A stretch of DNA of 64,000 nt from Bacteroides caccae (GTDB lineage Bacteria; Bacteroidota; Bacteroidia; Bacteroidales; Bacteroidaceae), in NCBI RefSeq assembly GCF_002222615.2, contig NZ_CP022412.2, positions 2,480,001-2,544,000 on the forward strand. The letters are read 5' to 3'. The notes beneath the pieces were generated by a model. The model was given only the letters and a program-made list of their open reading frames with translations, searched no databases and was not told the DNA's origin. A program made the translations under genes and the position numbers. This document shows, piece after piece, positions 17,006 through 25,739 of this stretch (position 1 is its first letter; each line of letters opens with the position of its first letter).

Positions 17006-18408
17006 GCTTTAATTTTCTTCTTATAAGATTCGTACCGTGACACAATGTCACGAACGAAGTTATAAGTTTCTATACCACGGAAATACCCGTTTTTACAGAC
17101 AGGATCAGTGAAGTATTCTTCATTGCTTTTAAGCAGGATGAAATTTTCTACATTATCTTTCCACACCAGTTTGTTCTTTCCGTATTTCTCTGCCAATGCC
17201 ATGGCGTCATAGATATGTCCTAAACCGGCATTGTAAGAAGCGAGGATAAAATTGAGGCGTTCTTCTTTATCGGGAATCATACTGAAACTGCGGTCGGTAG
17301 CGGCAATATACTTGATAGCTGCCTTTACGCTTTCTTCCGGATTCTGTTCCTTTCCCGGAGGTACTCCCATAGCCCGGGCGGTGGCAGGCATTAGTTGCAT
17401 TAAGCCTTTGGCTCCTGCCCATGAAACAGCTGTTGTGTCAAAATTGGATTCCGTATAAGCTAATGATGCAAGCATACGCCAATCCCAGCCGATTTCTTTG
17501 GAGTATTTTCTGAACAAATCGTCATAATGGGATATTTTTCCTTCTTTTAAGGAAAGGATAGGAGAGTGGGGCATCATTTTACTGTTTTCAAAATAACGTT
17601 TCATACTTGCTGTATAAGCCGGAGAAGTCATGTTCTCCTGATGCCATTTTGTAGCTGCGGCTGCCAGTTCGGGACTGTCTTTTCGTACAGCCCATGAAGA
17701 ACGTTGGTCGAAACTGACGGACAAATCGATATTCAGATTAGGATAGTAGGTCTTGTTCAGTTTCGCTAAGTCATTGTCGGCTACCGTATAGGGAATTTTA
17801 CCTTGTGCTACTTGCGTGATCAGGTCTTCCACAGTAATACTGTCACTGGTAACTTTGTGGATATGAATACCTCCTCCCAGTTCATTATTCAGATTGACAA
17901 GCCGGTCGTAATATTTCCCCGGTTTAACATATATGTCTTTTCCTACCAGCTCGGTTACATCTTTCAGAGACTTGCTTTTTCCCTGTTGCACAATCACTTG
18001 ATGAGTAATGATATCTTCCCCGCAATAGAGGATACTGTCTTTCCATTCTTTTGTGATAGGCAGGTTGTAGGCAATCATATCTCCTTCGCCAGCCAATAAC
18101 TTGCGGATTAATTCATCCACACTGTTGGCAACTTCAATCCTGAGCTTCAATCCCATACTTTTGGCGAATTGCTCACTAAGTTCATATTGAAAACCCATTT
18201 CCTGTCCACGATAGTTGAAATATGAAGTTGAACTGTAAAGCGTCAATACAACCAATTCTCCGCTATCTTTTATCTGCGAAAGATCGCGTACATTTTCATT
18301 CACCTTGTTATGTTGTTTATTTCGGCAACCTAACATGCAGCAGAACAACACAAGGAGTAGAGGGATAATCAGGTTTTTGGCGTTCATATTTGACGTTTTA
18401 CTTTTCAT
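17002..18408 (-). CDS. mltF: Membrane-bound lytic transglycosylase F-like protein
   Basis: About 468 residues; ATG 18408 chosen, ATG 18387 also plausible. The start is a lipoprotein signal (PLLLVLFCCMLGC). Residues about 45-280 form a SBP_bac_3-type periplasmic binding domain (DSGELVVLTLYSSTSYFNYRGQE). From about 300 there is a lytic transglycosylase SLT domain: LASLAYTESNFD with the catalytic Glu, WAGAKGLMQLMPATARAMG, and ILASYNAGLGHIYDA. It cleaves peptidoglycan glycan strands from the envelope side. Lies 16 bp after udk on the same strand, so probably co-transcribed. Confidence 0.9.
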   Translation of the reverse strand: MKSKTSNMNAKNLIIPLLLVLFCCMLGCRNKQHNKVNENVRDLSQIKDSGELVVLTLYSSTSYFNYRGQEMGFQYELSEQFAKSMGLKLRIEVANSVDELIRKLLAGEGDMIAYNLPITKEWKDSILYCGEDIITHQVIVQQGKSKSLKDVTELVGKDIYVKPGKYYDRLVNLNNELGGGIHIHKVTSDSITVEDLITQVAQGKIPYTVADNDLAKLNKTYYPNLNIDLSVSFDQRSSWAVRKDSPELAAAATKWHQENMTSPAYTASMKRYFENSKMMPHSPILSLKEGKISHYDDLFRKYSKEIGWDWRMLASLAYTESNFDTTAVSWAGAKGLMQLMPATARAMGVPPGKEQNPEESVKAAIKYIAATDRSFSMIPDKEERLNFILASYNAGLGHIYDAMALAEKYGKNKLVWKDNVENFILLKSNEEYFTDPVCKNGYFRGIETYNFVRDIVSRYESYKKKIKA

Positions 18409-18424
18409 TTTCAACTTACCATTC

Positions 18425-19036
18425 TCAACCCCTTAAGTGCTTCTTGATGTACATTGTCAGTATATCAATGGCTACTTTATTGCTTCCGCCTTCGGGTACG
18501 ATAAGATCGGCATAGCGCTTGCAAGGTTCGATAAATTGCAGGTGCATGGGCTTGAGAACGCGTGTGTAACGTTCCATTACAGCTTCTGCTGTACGTCCCC
18601 GTTCGATAACGTCTCTTTGAATAACACGTATCAGGCGTTCATCCGGGTCGGCATCTACAAATATTTTGAGATCCATTATGTTGCGTAGTTTCTTATCGCA
18701 TAAAGCAAGAATCCCTTCAATGATAACTACTTCGCGAGGTTCAATATGAATTGTTTCGGGCTGGCGGGTACAAGTCAGATAGGAATAGGTTGGTTGTTCG
18801 ATGCTTTTTCCTTCTTTCAGCATCATGACATGTTTGGAGAGCAAACTCCACTCAAAGGCATCCGGATGATCGAAGTTAATGTTCTGGCGTTCTTCCACCG
18901 GGACGTGACTACTGTCTTTGTAGTATGAATCCTGAGGTAACAATACTACCTCCCCTGCAGGAAGGCTTTCTACAATTTTTCGTACGACGGTGGTTTTTCC
19001 GGAGCCTGTTCCGCCTGCTATTCCTATAATTAACAT
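18425..19036 (-). CDS. udk: Uridine kinase
   Basis: 203 residues from ATG 19036; the longer frame to 19078 would begin inside the upstream intergenic region. The P-loop IIGIAGGTGSGKTTVVRKI is at the N-terminus, followed by LLPQDSYYKD and NFDHPDAFEW typical of Udk and the lid segment RLIRVIQRDVIERGRTAE. It phosphorylates uridine and cytidine in pyrimidine salvage. Directly upstream of the transglycosylase gene and divergent from the Dabb gene. Confidence 0.95.
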   Translation of the reverse strand: MLIIGIAGGTGSGKTTVVRKIVESLPAGEVVLLPQDSYYKDSSHVPVEERQNINFDHPDAFEWSLLSKHVMMLKEGKSIEQPTYSYLTCTRQPETIHIEPREVVIIEGILALCDKKLRNIMDLKIFVDADPDERLIRVIQRDVIERGRTAEAVMERYTRVLKPMHLQFIEPCKRYADLIVPEGGSNKVAIDILTMYIKKHLRG

Positions 19037-19137
19037 CTCTTTAAGTGTATATTTAAACCAAATAGAGTAAATTTGCATTGTTTATGCAGTGCATTGACCA
19101 GGCAAATATAGAAACAATTCATTAAAATAACAACGTA

Positions 19138-19437
19138 ATGGTAAAACACATTGTATTATTTAAGTTAAAAGACGAAGTTTCAGCAGAGGAGAAACTTGTA
19201 GTCATGAATAAATTTAAGGAGGCAATAGAAGCGCTTCCGGCTAAAATTCCGGTGATCCGTAAGGTCGAAGTCGGATTGAATATGAATCCCGGAGAAACGT
19301 GGAACATAGCGCTGTATAGTGAATTTGATACGCTGGAAGATGTGAAGTACTATGCGACGCATCCCGACCATGTGGCAGCCGGAAGGATTTTGGCTGAGAC
19401 AAAGGAAAGCCGTGCGTGTGTAGATTATGAATTATAA
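19138..19437 (+). CDS. Dabb-family stress-responsive alpha/beta-barrel protein
   Basis: 99 residues, a single Dabb domain: MVKHIVLFKLKDEVSAEE at the start, IPVIRKVEVGLNM and the YATHPDHVAA motif near the end. Small dimeric ferredoxin-like barrels of this family have varied or unknown roles. It lies 17 bp before the DsbD-like gene and probably shares its transcript; a -7-like TAAATTTG is at 19068-19075. Confidence 0.88.
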   Translation: MVKHIVLFKLKDEVSAEEKLVVMNKFKEAIEALPAKIPVIRKVEVGLNMNPGETWNIALYSEFDTLEDVKYYATHPDHVAAGRILAETKESRACVDYEL

Positions 19438-19454
19438 TCCCCTAATTATTGAAA

Positions 19455-21509
19455 ATGAAAAAGTTAATTTCTTCACTGCTTTTAAGCTTTGTTGTATGTG
19501 TTTTGCAAGCGCAGATCAAAGATCCGGTAAAGTTCAAGACTGAGTTCAATACTCTTTCTGACACGGAAGCGGAGATTGTATTTACCGCTGCCATTGATAA
19601 AGGGTGGCATGTGTATTCTACCGAACTTGGAGATGGCGGACCTATTTCTGCAACGTTTAATGTTGATAAAACGTCTGGCATAGAGCTACTGGGAAAACTG
19701 AAACCGGTTGGCAAAGAGGTCGCCACTTTCGACAAGTTGTTTGAAATGAAGGTGCGTTATTTTGAGAATACGGCTAAATTCATTCAGAAGGTGAAGCTCA
19801 CAGGTGGAGCTTATGAAATAGAAGGTTATCTGGAGTATGGAGCTTGTGACGATGAAAGTTGTCTTCCTCCTACTGAAGTGCCGTTTAAGTTTTCCGGAGT
19901 AGCGAAGACAGCTAATGCTGCTGCAGCTAAAGCGGAACAACCGGAAAAAAAGGAAGTTGAGAAAAAAGAAGAGGCGGCTCCTGTTGTTTCTAAGGATACT
20001 GTAGCTATGATGGAACTGGTTCCTGCCACTACAACAGATGCATCTACGGGGATTCAACCTGCCGTTGCATCCGGTGAGCTCTGGAAACCGGTCATTAGTG
20101 AACTGCAAGCGTTAGGTGAAGAACATACGCAGGGAGATATGTCCTGGATTTATATTTTTGTGACAGGTTTCTTAGGCGGACTATTAGCTTTGTTTACTCC
20201 GTGTGTATGGCCGATTATTCCTATGACGGTCAGCTTCTTCCTGAAACGTAGTAAGGACAAGAAGAAAGGGATTCGTGATGCGTGGACTTATGGTGCGTCT
20301 ATTGTTGTGATTTATGTGGCATTAGGCTTGGCTATAACATTGATCTTCGGTGCCAGTGCCTTGAATGCCTTATCTACTAATGCAATTTTCAATATTCTCT
20401 TCTTCCTGATGTTGGTAGTGTTTGCCGCTTCGTTCTTCGGAGCATTTGAGATTACATTGCCTTCGAAGTGGAGTAATGCGGTAGATAGTAAAGCGGAATC
20501 GACTACGGGATTACTGAGTATTTTCCTAATGGCATTTACACTTTCGTTGGTGTCTTTCTCTTGTACAGGTCCGATTATCGGATTTTTGTTGGTACAGGTT
20601 TCCACAACGGGAAGTATAGTAGCTCCGGCAATTGGAATGCTGGGATTCGCCATTGCTTTGGCGTTGCCGTTTACTCTTTTCGCTTTATTTCCATCGTGGC
20701 TGAAATCTATGCCGAAATCGGGAGGTTGGATGAATGTGATCAAGGTAACACTGGGCTTCCTTGAACTTGCATTTGCACTTAAATTCTTATCGGTTGCCGA
20801 TTTGGCTTATGGCTGGAGACTGCTTGATCGTGAAACTTTCCTTGCTTTATGGATTGTTATTTTTGCTTTACTTGGATTTTATCTGTTGGGTAAGATCAAG
20901 TTCCCGCATGATGATGATGATAATAAGGTAGGTGTTACCCGCTTCTTCATGGCACTTGTTTCTTTGGCATTTGCGGTATATATGGTTCCTGGTCTATGGG
21001 GAGCACCGTTGAAAGCTGTCAGTGCGTTTGCTCCGCCTATGCAGACGCAGGATTTCAATTTGTATAAGAATGAAGTACATGCCAAATTTGACGATTATGA
21101 TTTAGGAATGGAGTATGCACGTTTGAATGGTAAGCCTGTAATGCTCGACTTTACCGGATACGGTTGTGTCAATTGTCGTAAAATGGAGGCTGCTGTTTGG
21201 ACTGACCCGAAGGTGAGCGACTTAATTAATAACGATTATGTATTGATAACTCTCTATGTAGATAATAAAACTCCGCTGACCGAACCTGTGAAGATTGTCG
21301 AGAACGGAACAGAACGTACCTTGCGTACTGTCGGTGACAAATGGAGTTATCTGCAACGTGTGAAGTTCGGTGCCAATGCACAGCCTTTCTACGTATTGCT
21401 GGATAATCAGGGAAAACCGTTGAACAAGTCGTATGCTTATGATGAAGATATTCCCAAGTATATCGAGTTTCTGCAAACTGGATTGGAAAATTACAAGAAG
21501 GAGAGATAA
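19455..21509 (+). CDS. DsbD-like thiol:disulfide interchange protein
   Basis: 684 residues from ATG 19455. Three parts are seen: signal peptide plus N-terminal DsbD-alpha-like domain (to about 150, with CDDESCLPP); a linker rich in Ala, Lys and Glu; eight-helix core (TPCVWPIIPMTVSFF and VSFSCTGPIIGFLL, each with the reactive Cys); and a C-terminal thioredoxin-like domain with CVNC (YGCVNCRKME). It moves electrons from cytoplasmic thioredoxin across the inner membrane to periplasmic disulfides. The C-terminal motif CVNC differs from the CVAC of E. coli DsbD. Follows the Dabb gene by 17 bp. Confidence 0.92.
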   Translation: MKKLISSLLLSFVVCVLQAQIKDPVKFKTEFNTLSDTEAEIVFTAAIDKGWHVYSTELGDGGPISATFNVDKTSGIELLGKLKPVGKEVATFDKLFEMKVRYFENTAKFIQKVKLTGGAYEIEGYLEYGACDDESCLPPTEVPFKFSGVAKTANAAAAKAEQPEKKEVEKKEEAAPVVSKDTVAMMELVPATTTDASTGIQPAVASGELWKPVISELQALGEEHTQGDMSWIYIFVTGFLGGLLALFTPCVWPIIPMTVSFFLKRSKDKKKGIRDAWTYGASIVVIYVALGLAITLIFGASALNALSTNAIFNILFFLMLVVFAASFFGAFEITLPSKWSNAVDSKAESTTGLLSIFLMAFTLSLVSFSCTGPIIGFLLVQVSTTGSIVAPAIGMLGFAIALALPFTLFALFPSWLKSMPKSGGWMNVIKVTLGFLELAFALKFLSVADLAYGWRLLDRETFLALWIVIFALLGFYLLGKIKFPHDDDDNKVGVTRFFMALVSLAFAVYMVPGLWGAPLKAVSAFAPPMQTQDFNLYKNEVHAKFDDYDLGMEYARLNGKPVMLDFTGYGCVNCRKMEAAVWTDPKVSDLINNDYVLITLYVDNKTPLTEPVKIVENGTERTLRTVGDKWSYLQRVKFGANAQPFYVLLDNQGKPLNKSYAYDEDIPKYIEFLQTGLENYKKER

Positions 21510-21520
21510 TCTCCTTCTTA

Positions 21521-21647
21521 AAGGTTCTTCTTCAAATTTGTTGGTAAGGTGAATTAGTAAAATAATGATTTGCTAGCTTATAGTCGATAGTATCCTCCAT
21601 TCTCCTCCTTCGGGAAGGAGGAGTCCCCGTAGGGGGAGGTGGTAGGT
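21521..21647 (-). repeat. Composite intergenic repeat, copy B
   Basis: Inverted counterpart of 6447-6544: the 49-bp block at 21599-21647 differs from copy A by one base and the 19-bp block at 21521-21539 is identical. The spacer is 59 bp against 30 bp. The copy sits just past the DsbD stop, between convergent genes. Confidence 0.8.
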
Positions 21648-21659
21648 GAATGTGTAAGT

Positions 21660-21703
21660 GAACTGCCCCCAATAGTTAGACACAAAACTATTGGAGGCAG
21701 TTC
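21660..21703 (+). terminator. IS3-end-like hairpin between dsbD-like gene and fucP
   Basis: Arms of 18 bp (21660-21677 and 21686-21703) pair with one mismatch around an 8-nt loop, then CATTCTTTTT follows, so it can end the DsbD transcript. The arm GAACTGCCCCCAATAGTTAG resembles the terminal repeats of IS3-family elements (inference from memory), as if two such ends were joined head to head. Confidence 0.55.
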
Positions 21704-21743
21704 ATTCTTTTTGAGGTAGCCTCACTATTGTCGAGTATGTTTT

Positions 21744-23060
21744 CTACCAGTTTCTTTTCACTGTACGATAGCCGTAACCGATAATCACAAGGAAACAGAT
21801 AAAAGGTAGAATGAATGAAACGTTGACTGCCGGCAACCAACCGATTTCTTTCATATCAATAATGCTTGCTTGCAATGGAGGAAGAATAGAACCTCCGAGA
21901 ATAGCCATAATAAGTCCGGCTGCTCCGAATTTTGCGTCATCTCCAAGACCTTTTAAGGCAATACCGTAAATAGTGGGGAACATTAGAGACATGCAGGCGG
22001 ATACGGCTACCAGGCAATAGAGTCCATAAATATTTTGAAGGAAGATAGTACCTAAGGTGAAAATTCCTCCGAAAATAGCCAGAATCATTAATAATTTTCC
22101 TGCATTCAGATAACGCAGAATGAAAGTACAAATGAAACGGCTGATACAGAAAATAATCATTGCTATGATATTGTATTGCTGCGAAAGCACTTCCGCACTC
22201 TTTTCGTCCATGCCGAATTCCGGTGACATAAACAGGCGGGTACCATATTGGATTATAAAAGTCCAGCACATGATTTGTGCACCTACATAAAAAAACTGAG
22301 CAATCACACCTTCGCGATAACGTGTTTGGGTGAAAATACGTTTTAATGTCGGGAAGAAGTCTATTTTATGGTTCTGATCTCCGTTCTTTGGCATTTTTAC
22401 GAATCGTATCAAGAGAAGCATAGCTACGATAATCAGACCGATGATAAGATAAGGGGCGATTAGCACTGCAAGATCGCTCTCTTTGATTGCCTGAAATTCA
22501 CTCTCATTGAGTAAAGCACGTTCTTCAGTACCCATTGGATGTAATTTGGCTTGAATGAATTGCATGGCTACATACATTCCGAGCAATGAACCCATTGGGT
22601 TGAAAGATTGGGCAAGATTCAAACGTCTTGTGGCAGTATCTTCTGTTCCCATAGAAAGAATGTATGGATTACAGCTTGTCTCCAGAAATGAGAGTCCGCA
22701 AGTCAAGATAAAGTAAGCTATCAGAAACGGGTAATATTCTCCTGTCATTTTAGCAGGGAAGAATAGGAATGCTCCAAAAGCATACAGACCAAGACCTAGC
22801 AGAACACCTGCTTTATAAGAATATTTGCGGATGAACATGGCAGCCGGAAAAGCCATGGCAAAGTAGCCTCCATAAAAAGCGACTTGTACTAACGCTCCGT
22901 CGGTAGCACTCATCCGGAAGATTTTGGAAAATGCCTTTACCATTGGGTTGGTGATATCGTTTGCAAATCCCCATAACGCAAAACAAGAAGTGATGAGAAT
23001 AAAAGGGATAAGATAATTGATGCCATCTTTTGACAGGATGGACTGTTTGATGTGTTTCAT
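21744..23060 (-). CDS. fucP: L-fucose:H+ symporter
   Basis: 438 residues, major facilitator superfamily with 12 helices. FALWGFANDITNPMVKAFSKIF near the N-terminus is the FucP-type opening with its conserved Asn/Asp, and FLETSCNPYILSMG in helix 5 is typical of the FucP/GluP branch. It brings L-fucose into the cytoplasm. It is the last gene of the fucA-fucK-mutarotase-fucP group, 18 bp after the mutarotase gene. Confidence 0.92.
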   Translation of the reverse strand: MKHIKQSILSKDGINYLIPFILITSCFALWGFANDITNPMVKAFSKIFRMSATDGALVQVAFYGGYFAMAFPAAMFIRKYSYKAGVLLGLGLYAFGAFLFFPAKMTGEYYPFLIAYFILTCGLSFLETSCNPYILSMGTEDTATRRLNLAQSFNPMGSLLGMYVAMQFIQAKLHPMGTEERALLNESEFQAIKESDLAVLIAPYLIIGLIIVAMLLLIRFVKMPKNGDQNHKIDFFPTLKRIFTQTRYREGVIAQFFYVGAQIMCWTFIIQYGTRLFMSPEFGMDEKSAEVLSQQYNIIAMIIFCISRFICTFILRYLNAGKLLMILAIFGGIFTLGTIFLQNIYGLYCLVAVSACMSLMFPTIYGIALKGLGDDAKFGAAGLIMAILGGSILPPLQASIIDMKEIGWLPAVNVSFILPFICFLVIIGYGYRTVKRNW

Positions 23061-23078
23061 GGTTCTTTTGGGATATTT

Positions 23079-23471
23079 TTAGGTATTATATAAATGGAAC
23101 ATTCTCTCCATTGGTTTCCATTTTTCCGCGGAACTCATTCCGGGAGCGGCTTGTTGGAAGATAGCCATGTATTCCTCCCATTCCTGTTGGCGGGGAAGAG
23201 TATTCAGGCGTGCCATTGCTGTGTCCCAGTCGAAGTCAACGGGAGTTTCGACAATCATAAACAAGCGTGTGCCAAGAATATAGATTTCCATTTCGAGGAT
23301 GCCTACTTCCCGGATACCTGCAAGGATTTCAGGCCATGCCTCCGCTTGACTATGTCTTTTCCGATATTCGGCAATCAATTCCGGAGAATCGCGTAAGTCA
23401 AGAGTCTGACAATATCTTTTGACTGGGACGCTGTAAGATTGGACCTGATAACCGGTTTTAGGTGTTTCCAT
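23079..23471 (-). CDS. L-rhamnose/L-fucose mutarotase (RhaM family)
   Basis: 130 residues from ATG 23471, which sits 7 bp past the fucK stop codon. Features of the DUF718/RhaM family: KRYCQTLDLRDSPELIAEYRKRH at the start and EMEIYILGTRLFMIVET in the middle, ending WKPMERMFHLYN. It converts anomers of 6-deoxyhexoses. In this operon the substrate is presumably L-fucose, although the family belongs with rhamnose mutarotase rather than FucU. Confidence 0.88.
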   Translation of the reverse strand: METPKTGYQVQSYSVPVKRYCQTLDLRDSPELIAEYRKRHSQAEAWPEILAGIREVGILEMEIYILGTRLFMIVETPVDFDWDTAMARLNTLPRQQEWEEYMAIFQQAAPGMSSAEKWKPMERMFHLYNT

Positions 23472-23478
23472 ATACTTT

Positions 23479-24909
23479 TTATTTTTTAGGATAATATACT
23501 TGAGGTGTGACACTTCGGCTTACAATCTCTCTTAATTCCCGGAGGTCGGAAATTTCTCCCTTAGCCATTGCTTGTGTCAGAATATTACCTATGGCAGTAG
23601 CCTCGACAGGACCAGCGTAAACAGGGATATTGAGTGCATCGGCTGTAAGCTGGTTGAGTAATTTATTCTGCGAACCTCCTCCAATGATGTTTAATTGGCG
23701 GATCGGGGAGGGGAGACAATGGTTAAGCTTTTCTACTGCCTGTTGGTATTTGAATGCTAATGATTGGAGTACACATTTAACGGTTTCCGCTTTGCTTTGA
23801 GGAATGTGCAGAGAGTGATCCCGGCAATAATTCATAAGAGCTGTCTCCATATTTTCCGGATTCATGAATTCCGGAGCGTCAACAGGGATGATTGTATCAG
23901 TTTCCACTTCGGCAGCTTGTGGTATGATTGTATCATAATGTTGTTCTTCTCCACGTGCTTTCCATTCACTCATCAAGCGTTGTAGAATCCATAGTCCTGT
24001 GATGTTTTGCAGGAAGCGGATGCGGCCTCCAACACCTCCTTCATTGGTGAATTCGGCTTTCCGTGCTTCTTCTGTCAATATCGGTTCATTGACTTCAACG
24101 CCCAAAAGCGACCACGTACCGGAACTTAGAAAAGCGATAGGAGTTTCTGTCGCCGGAACGGCTGCAACGGCACTGGCTGTGTCATGAGAACCTACGGCTA
24201 TTACATCTACTGCACCCAGTCCGGTTTCCCGTGCAATATCCTCTTTTAAAGTTCCTCTGATAGTTCCCGGTTGGATAATTTCACCAAACAGATGCTCGGG
24301 AAGTTCTAATGCACGAATTGTTTCTTGTGACCAGTTTCGTCGTTTTGCGTCAAGTAATTCCGAAGTGGAAGCGATGCAATATTCATTATTGGCTATTCCG
24401 GTCAGGAAGTAACTGAAAAGGTCGGGCATGAACAGAAGTTGGTGGGCAATCTCTAATTGGGGATCCCGGTTCTGTTTCATACTATAAAGTTGGAATAGCG
24501 TGTTGATAGCCATGACCTGTATTCCAGTAGTAGTATAGTGTTGCTGTTCATCCAGAACCTTGAATACCTTTGCCGGCATTCCGTCTGTTCTTGCATCCCG
24601 GTAACAGATAGGGTTACTTAGCAAATTTCCATTTTTATCAATCAATCCGAAATCTACGCCCCACGTGTCGATACCAATTCCCTTGACGGTATATCCTTTT
24701 TGGGCAGCCAGCTTCAGGCCGGTTTTCATGTCTTCGAATAGGGCAGGAAAATCCCAGTAGACATGATTTCCTAATTTTACCTGACGGTTGGAGAAGCGGT
24801 GAACTTCTTCCAGTTCCAGCTTTCCATGGAGAAGGGAGCCGGCGATAATTCGTCCGCTACCTCCTCCAAAGTCTGCTGCTAAGTATGTGTTTTTAATGTT
24901 GTCTTTCAT
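23479..24909 (-). CDS. fucK: L-fuculokinase (FGGY family, rhamnulokinase-like)
   Basis: 476 residues. The FGGY fold opens with YLAADFGGGSGRIIAG and contains GIDTWGVDFGLID and the nucleotide-binding IIGGGSQNKLLNQLTADA near the C-terminus. By sequence it is of the rhamnulokinase branch, but operon position between fucA and the mutarotase makes L-fuculose the expected substrate. 19 bp separate it from fucA. Confidence 0.85.
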   Translation of the reverse strand: MKDNIKNTYLAADFGGGSGRIIAGSLLHGKLELEEVHRFSNRQVKLGNHVYWDFPALFEDMKTGLKLAAQKGYTVKGIGIDTWGVDFGLIDKNGNLLSNPICYRDARTDGMPAKVFKVLDEQQHYTTTGIQVMAINTLFQLYSMKQNRDPQLEIAHQLLFMPDLFSYFLTGIANNEYCIASTSELLDAKRRNWSQETIRALELPEHLFGEIIQPGTIRGTLKEDIARETGLGAVDVIAVGSHDTASAVAAVPATETPIAFLSSGTWSLLGVEVNEPILTEEARKAEFTNEGGVGGRIRFLQNITGLWILQRLMSEWKARGEEQHYDTIIPQAAEVETDTIIPVDAPEFMNPENMETALMNYCRDHSLHIPQSKAETVKCVLQSLAFKYQQAVEKLNHCLPSPIRQLNIIGGGSQNKLLNQLTADALNIPVYAGPVEATAIGNILTQAMAKGEISDLRELREIVSRSVTPQVYYPKK

Positions 24910-24928
24910 GGTATGGTATGTACGGATA

Positions 24929-25567
24929 CTATTTTGTTTTCTTTCCTAATACATAGATTTCCAAATCTTCTATTTCTGCCGGTGTCAATACTGAATAATC
25001 GCCTCCGGACTGAACAATAATACGGCAAGCCATTTCGAAGAAGGTAGCTCGTTCGTACACTTGATTAAAGTCTTTTCCGCAGACAACTTGTCCGTGGTTG
25101 GTCAATAAGACGGAGTTGTGTTCCAACATGGCTTCAACTACTGCTTTGGCCAGTTCGGGTGAGCCGGGACGATAATATGGAATCACAGGTATTTCTGAAC
25201 CTACATGGCAGGGAATTTCTGCTGTTACATTAAAATTAGTCGGCTTGTTTTTCATGCAGGAGATAGCCGTGGCATACTCCGACTGGAAGTGAAGTACCAC
25301 ATTTACATCCGGGCGTTCGCGGAGAATACCCAAATGGAAAGTACTTTCCATAGAAGGTTTTACACCATTAGTCGGTGTTCCGCTTGCTATATTGCAGATA
25401 GAGACTTTTTCCTTGCCAAGGGTAGGAACCCAAGAACCTGTACCGGAAATTAGTGCTTCTTCACCAATCCGCCAGGAAAGGTTTCCGCTACTGCAAAGCA
25501 TAAGTTTTGCATCACCGTAGCGATGTGCTTGTTCAATGAACTGTTCGATATGTTCGTTAGTTATCAT
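24929..25567 (-). CDS. fucA: L-fuculose-1-phosphate aldolase
   Basis: 212 residues, class II aldolase/adducin fold. Zinc ligands are expected in VVLHFQSEYAT and in LLTNHGQVVCG; the Glu of PSMESTFHLGIL is the likely catalytic base. It splits L-fuculose 1-phosphate into dihydroxyacetone phosphate and L-lactaldehyde. A -7-like TATCTTTG on the minus strand (25573-25580) lies only 6 bp upstream of the ATG, and a strong inverted repeat separates the gene from fucI, so fucA-fucK-mutarotase-fucP may have its own near-leaderless promoter. Confidence 0.88.
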   Translation of the reverse strand: MITNEHIEQFIEQAHRYGDAKLMLCSSGNLSWRIGEEALISGTGSWVPTLGKEKVSICNIASGTPTNGVKPSMESTFHLGILRERPDVNVVLHFQSEYATAISCMKNKPTNFNVTAEIPCHVGSEIPVIPYYRPGSPELAKAVVEAMLEHNSVLLTNHGQVVCGKDFNQVYERATFFEMACRIIVQSGGDYSVLTPAEIEDLEIYVLGKKTK

Positions 25568-25680
25568 GATTGCAAAGATAAATTATTTATTAATAATAGT
25601 AACTCAAAATAGGTTAGAAAAATGGGTATTTAGGGACATACTCCCCCGGTAAGGTTTCCTTGCAGGGGATTGTCATTGCG

Positions 25681-25733
25681 GGCACGGATTACACGACTTT
25701 TAGAAATATGAAAGCAACAGCGTAATCCGTGCC
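25681..25733 (-). terminator. Inverted repeat between fucI and fucA
   Basis: Perfect 12-bp arms GGCACGGATTAC (25681-25692) and GTAATCCGTGCC (25722-25733) around a 29-nt loop, directly after the fucI stop. No T-run follows on the minus strand, so it may act as a processing or attenuating hairpin rather than a full terminator. Confidence 0.5.
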
Positions 25734-25739
25734 TGAAAA

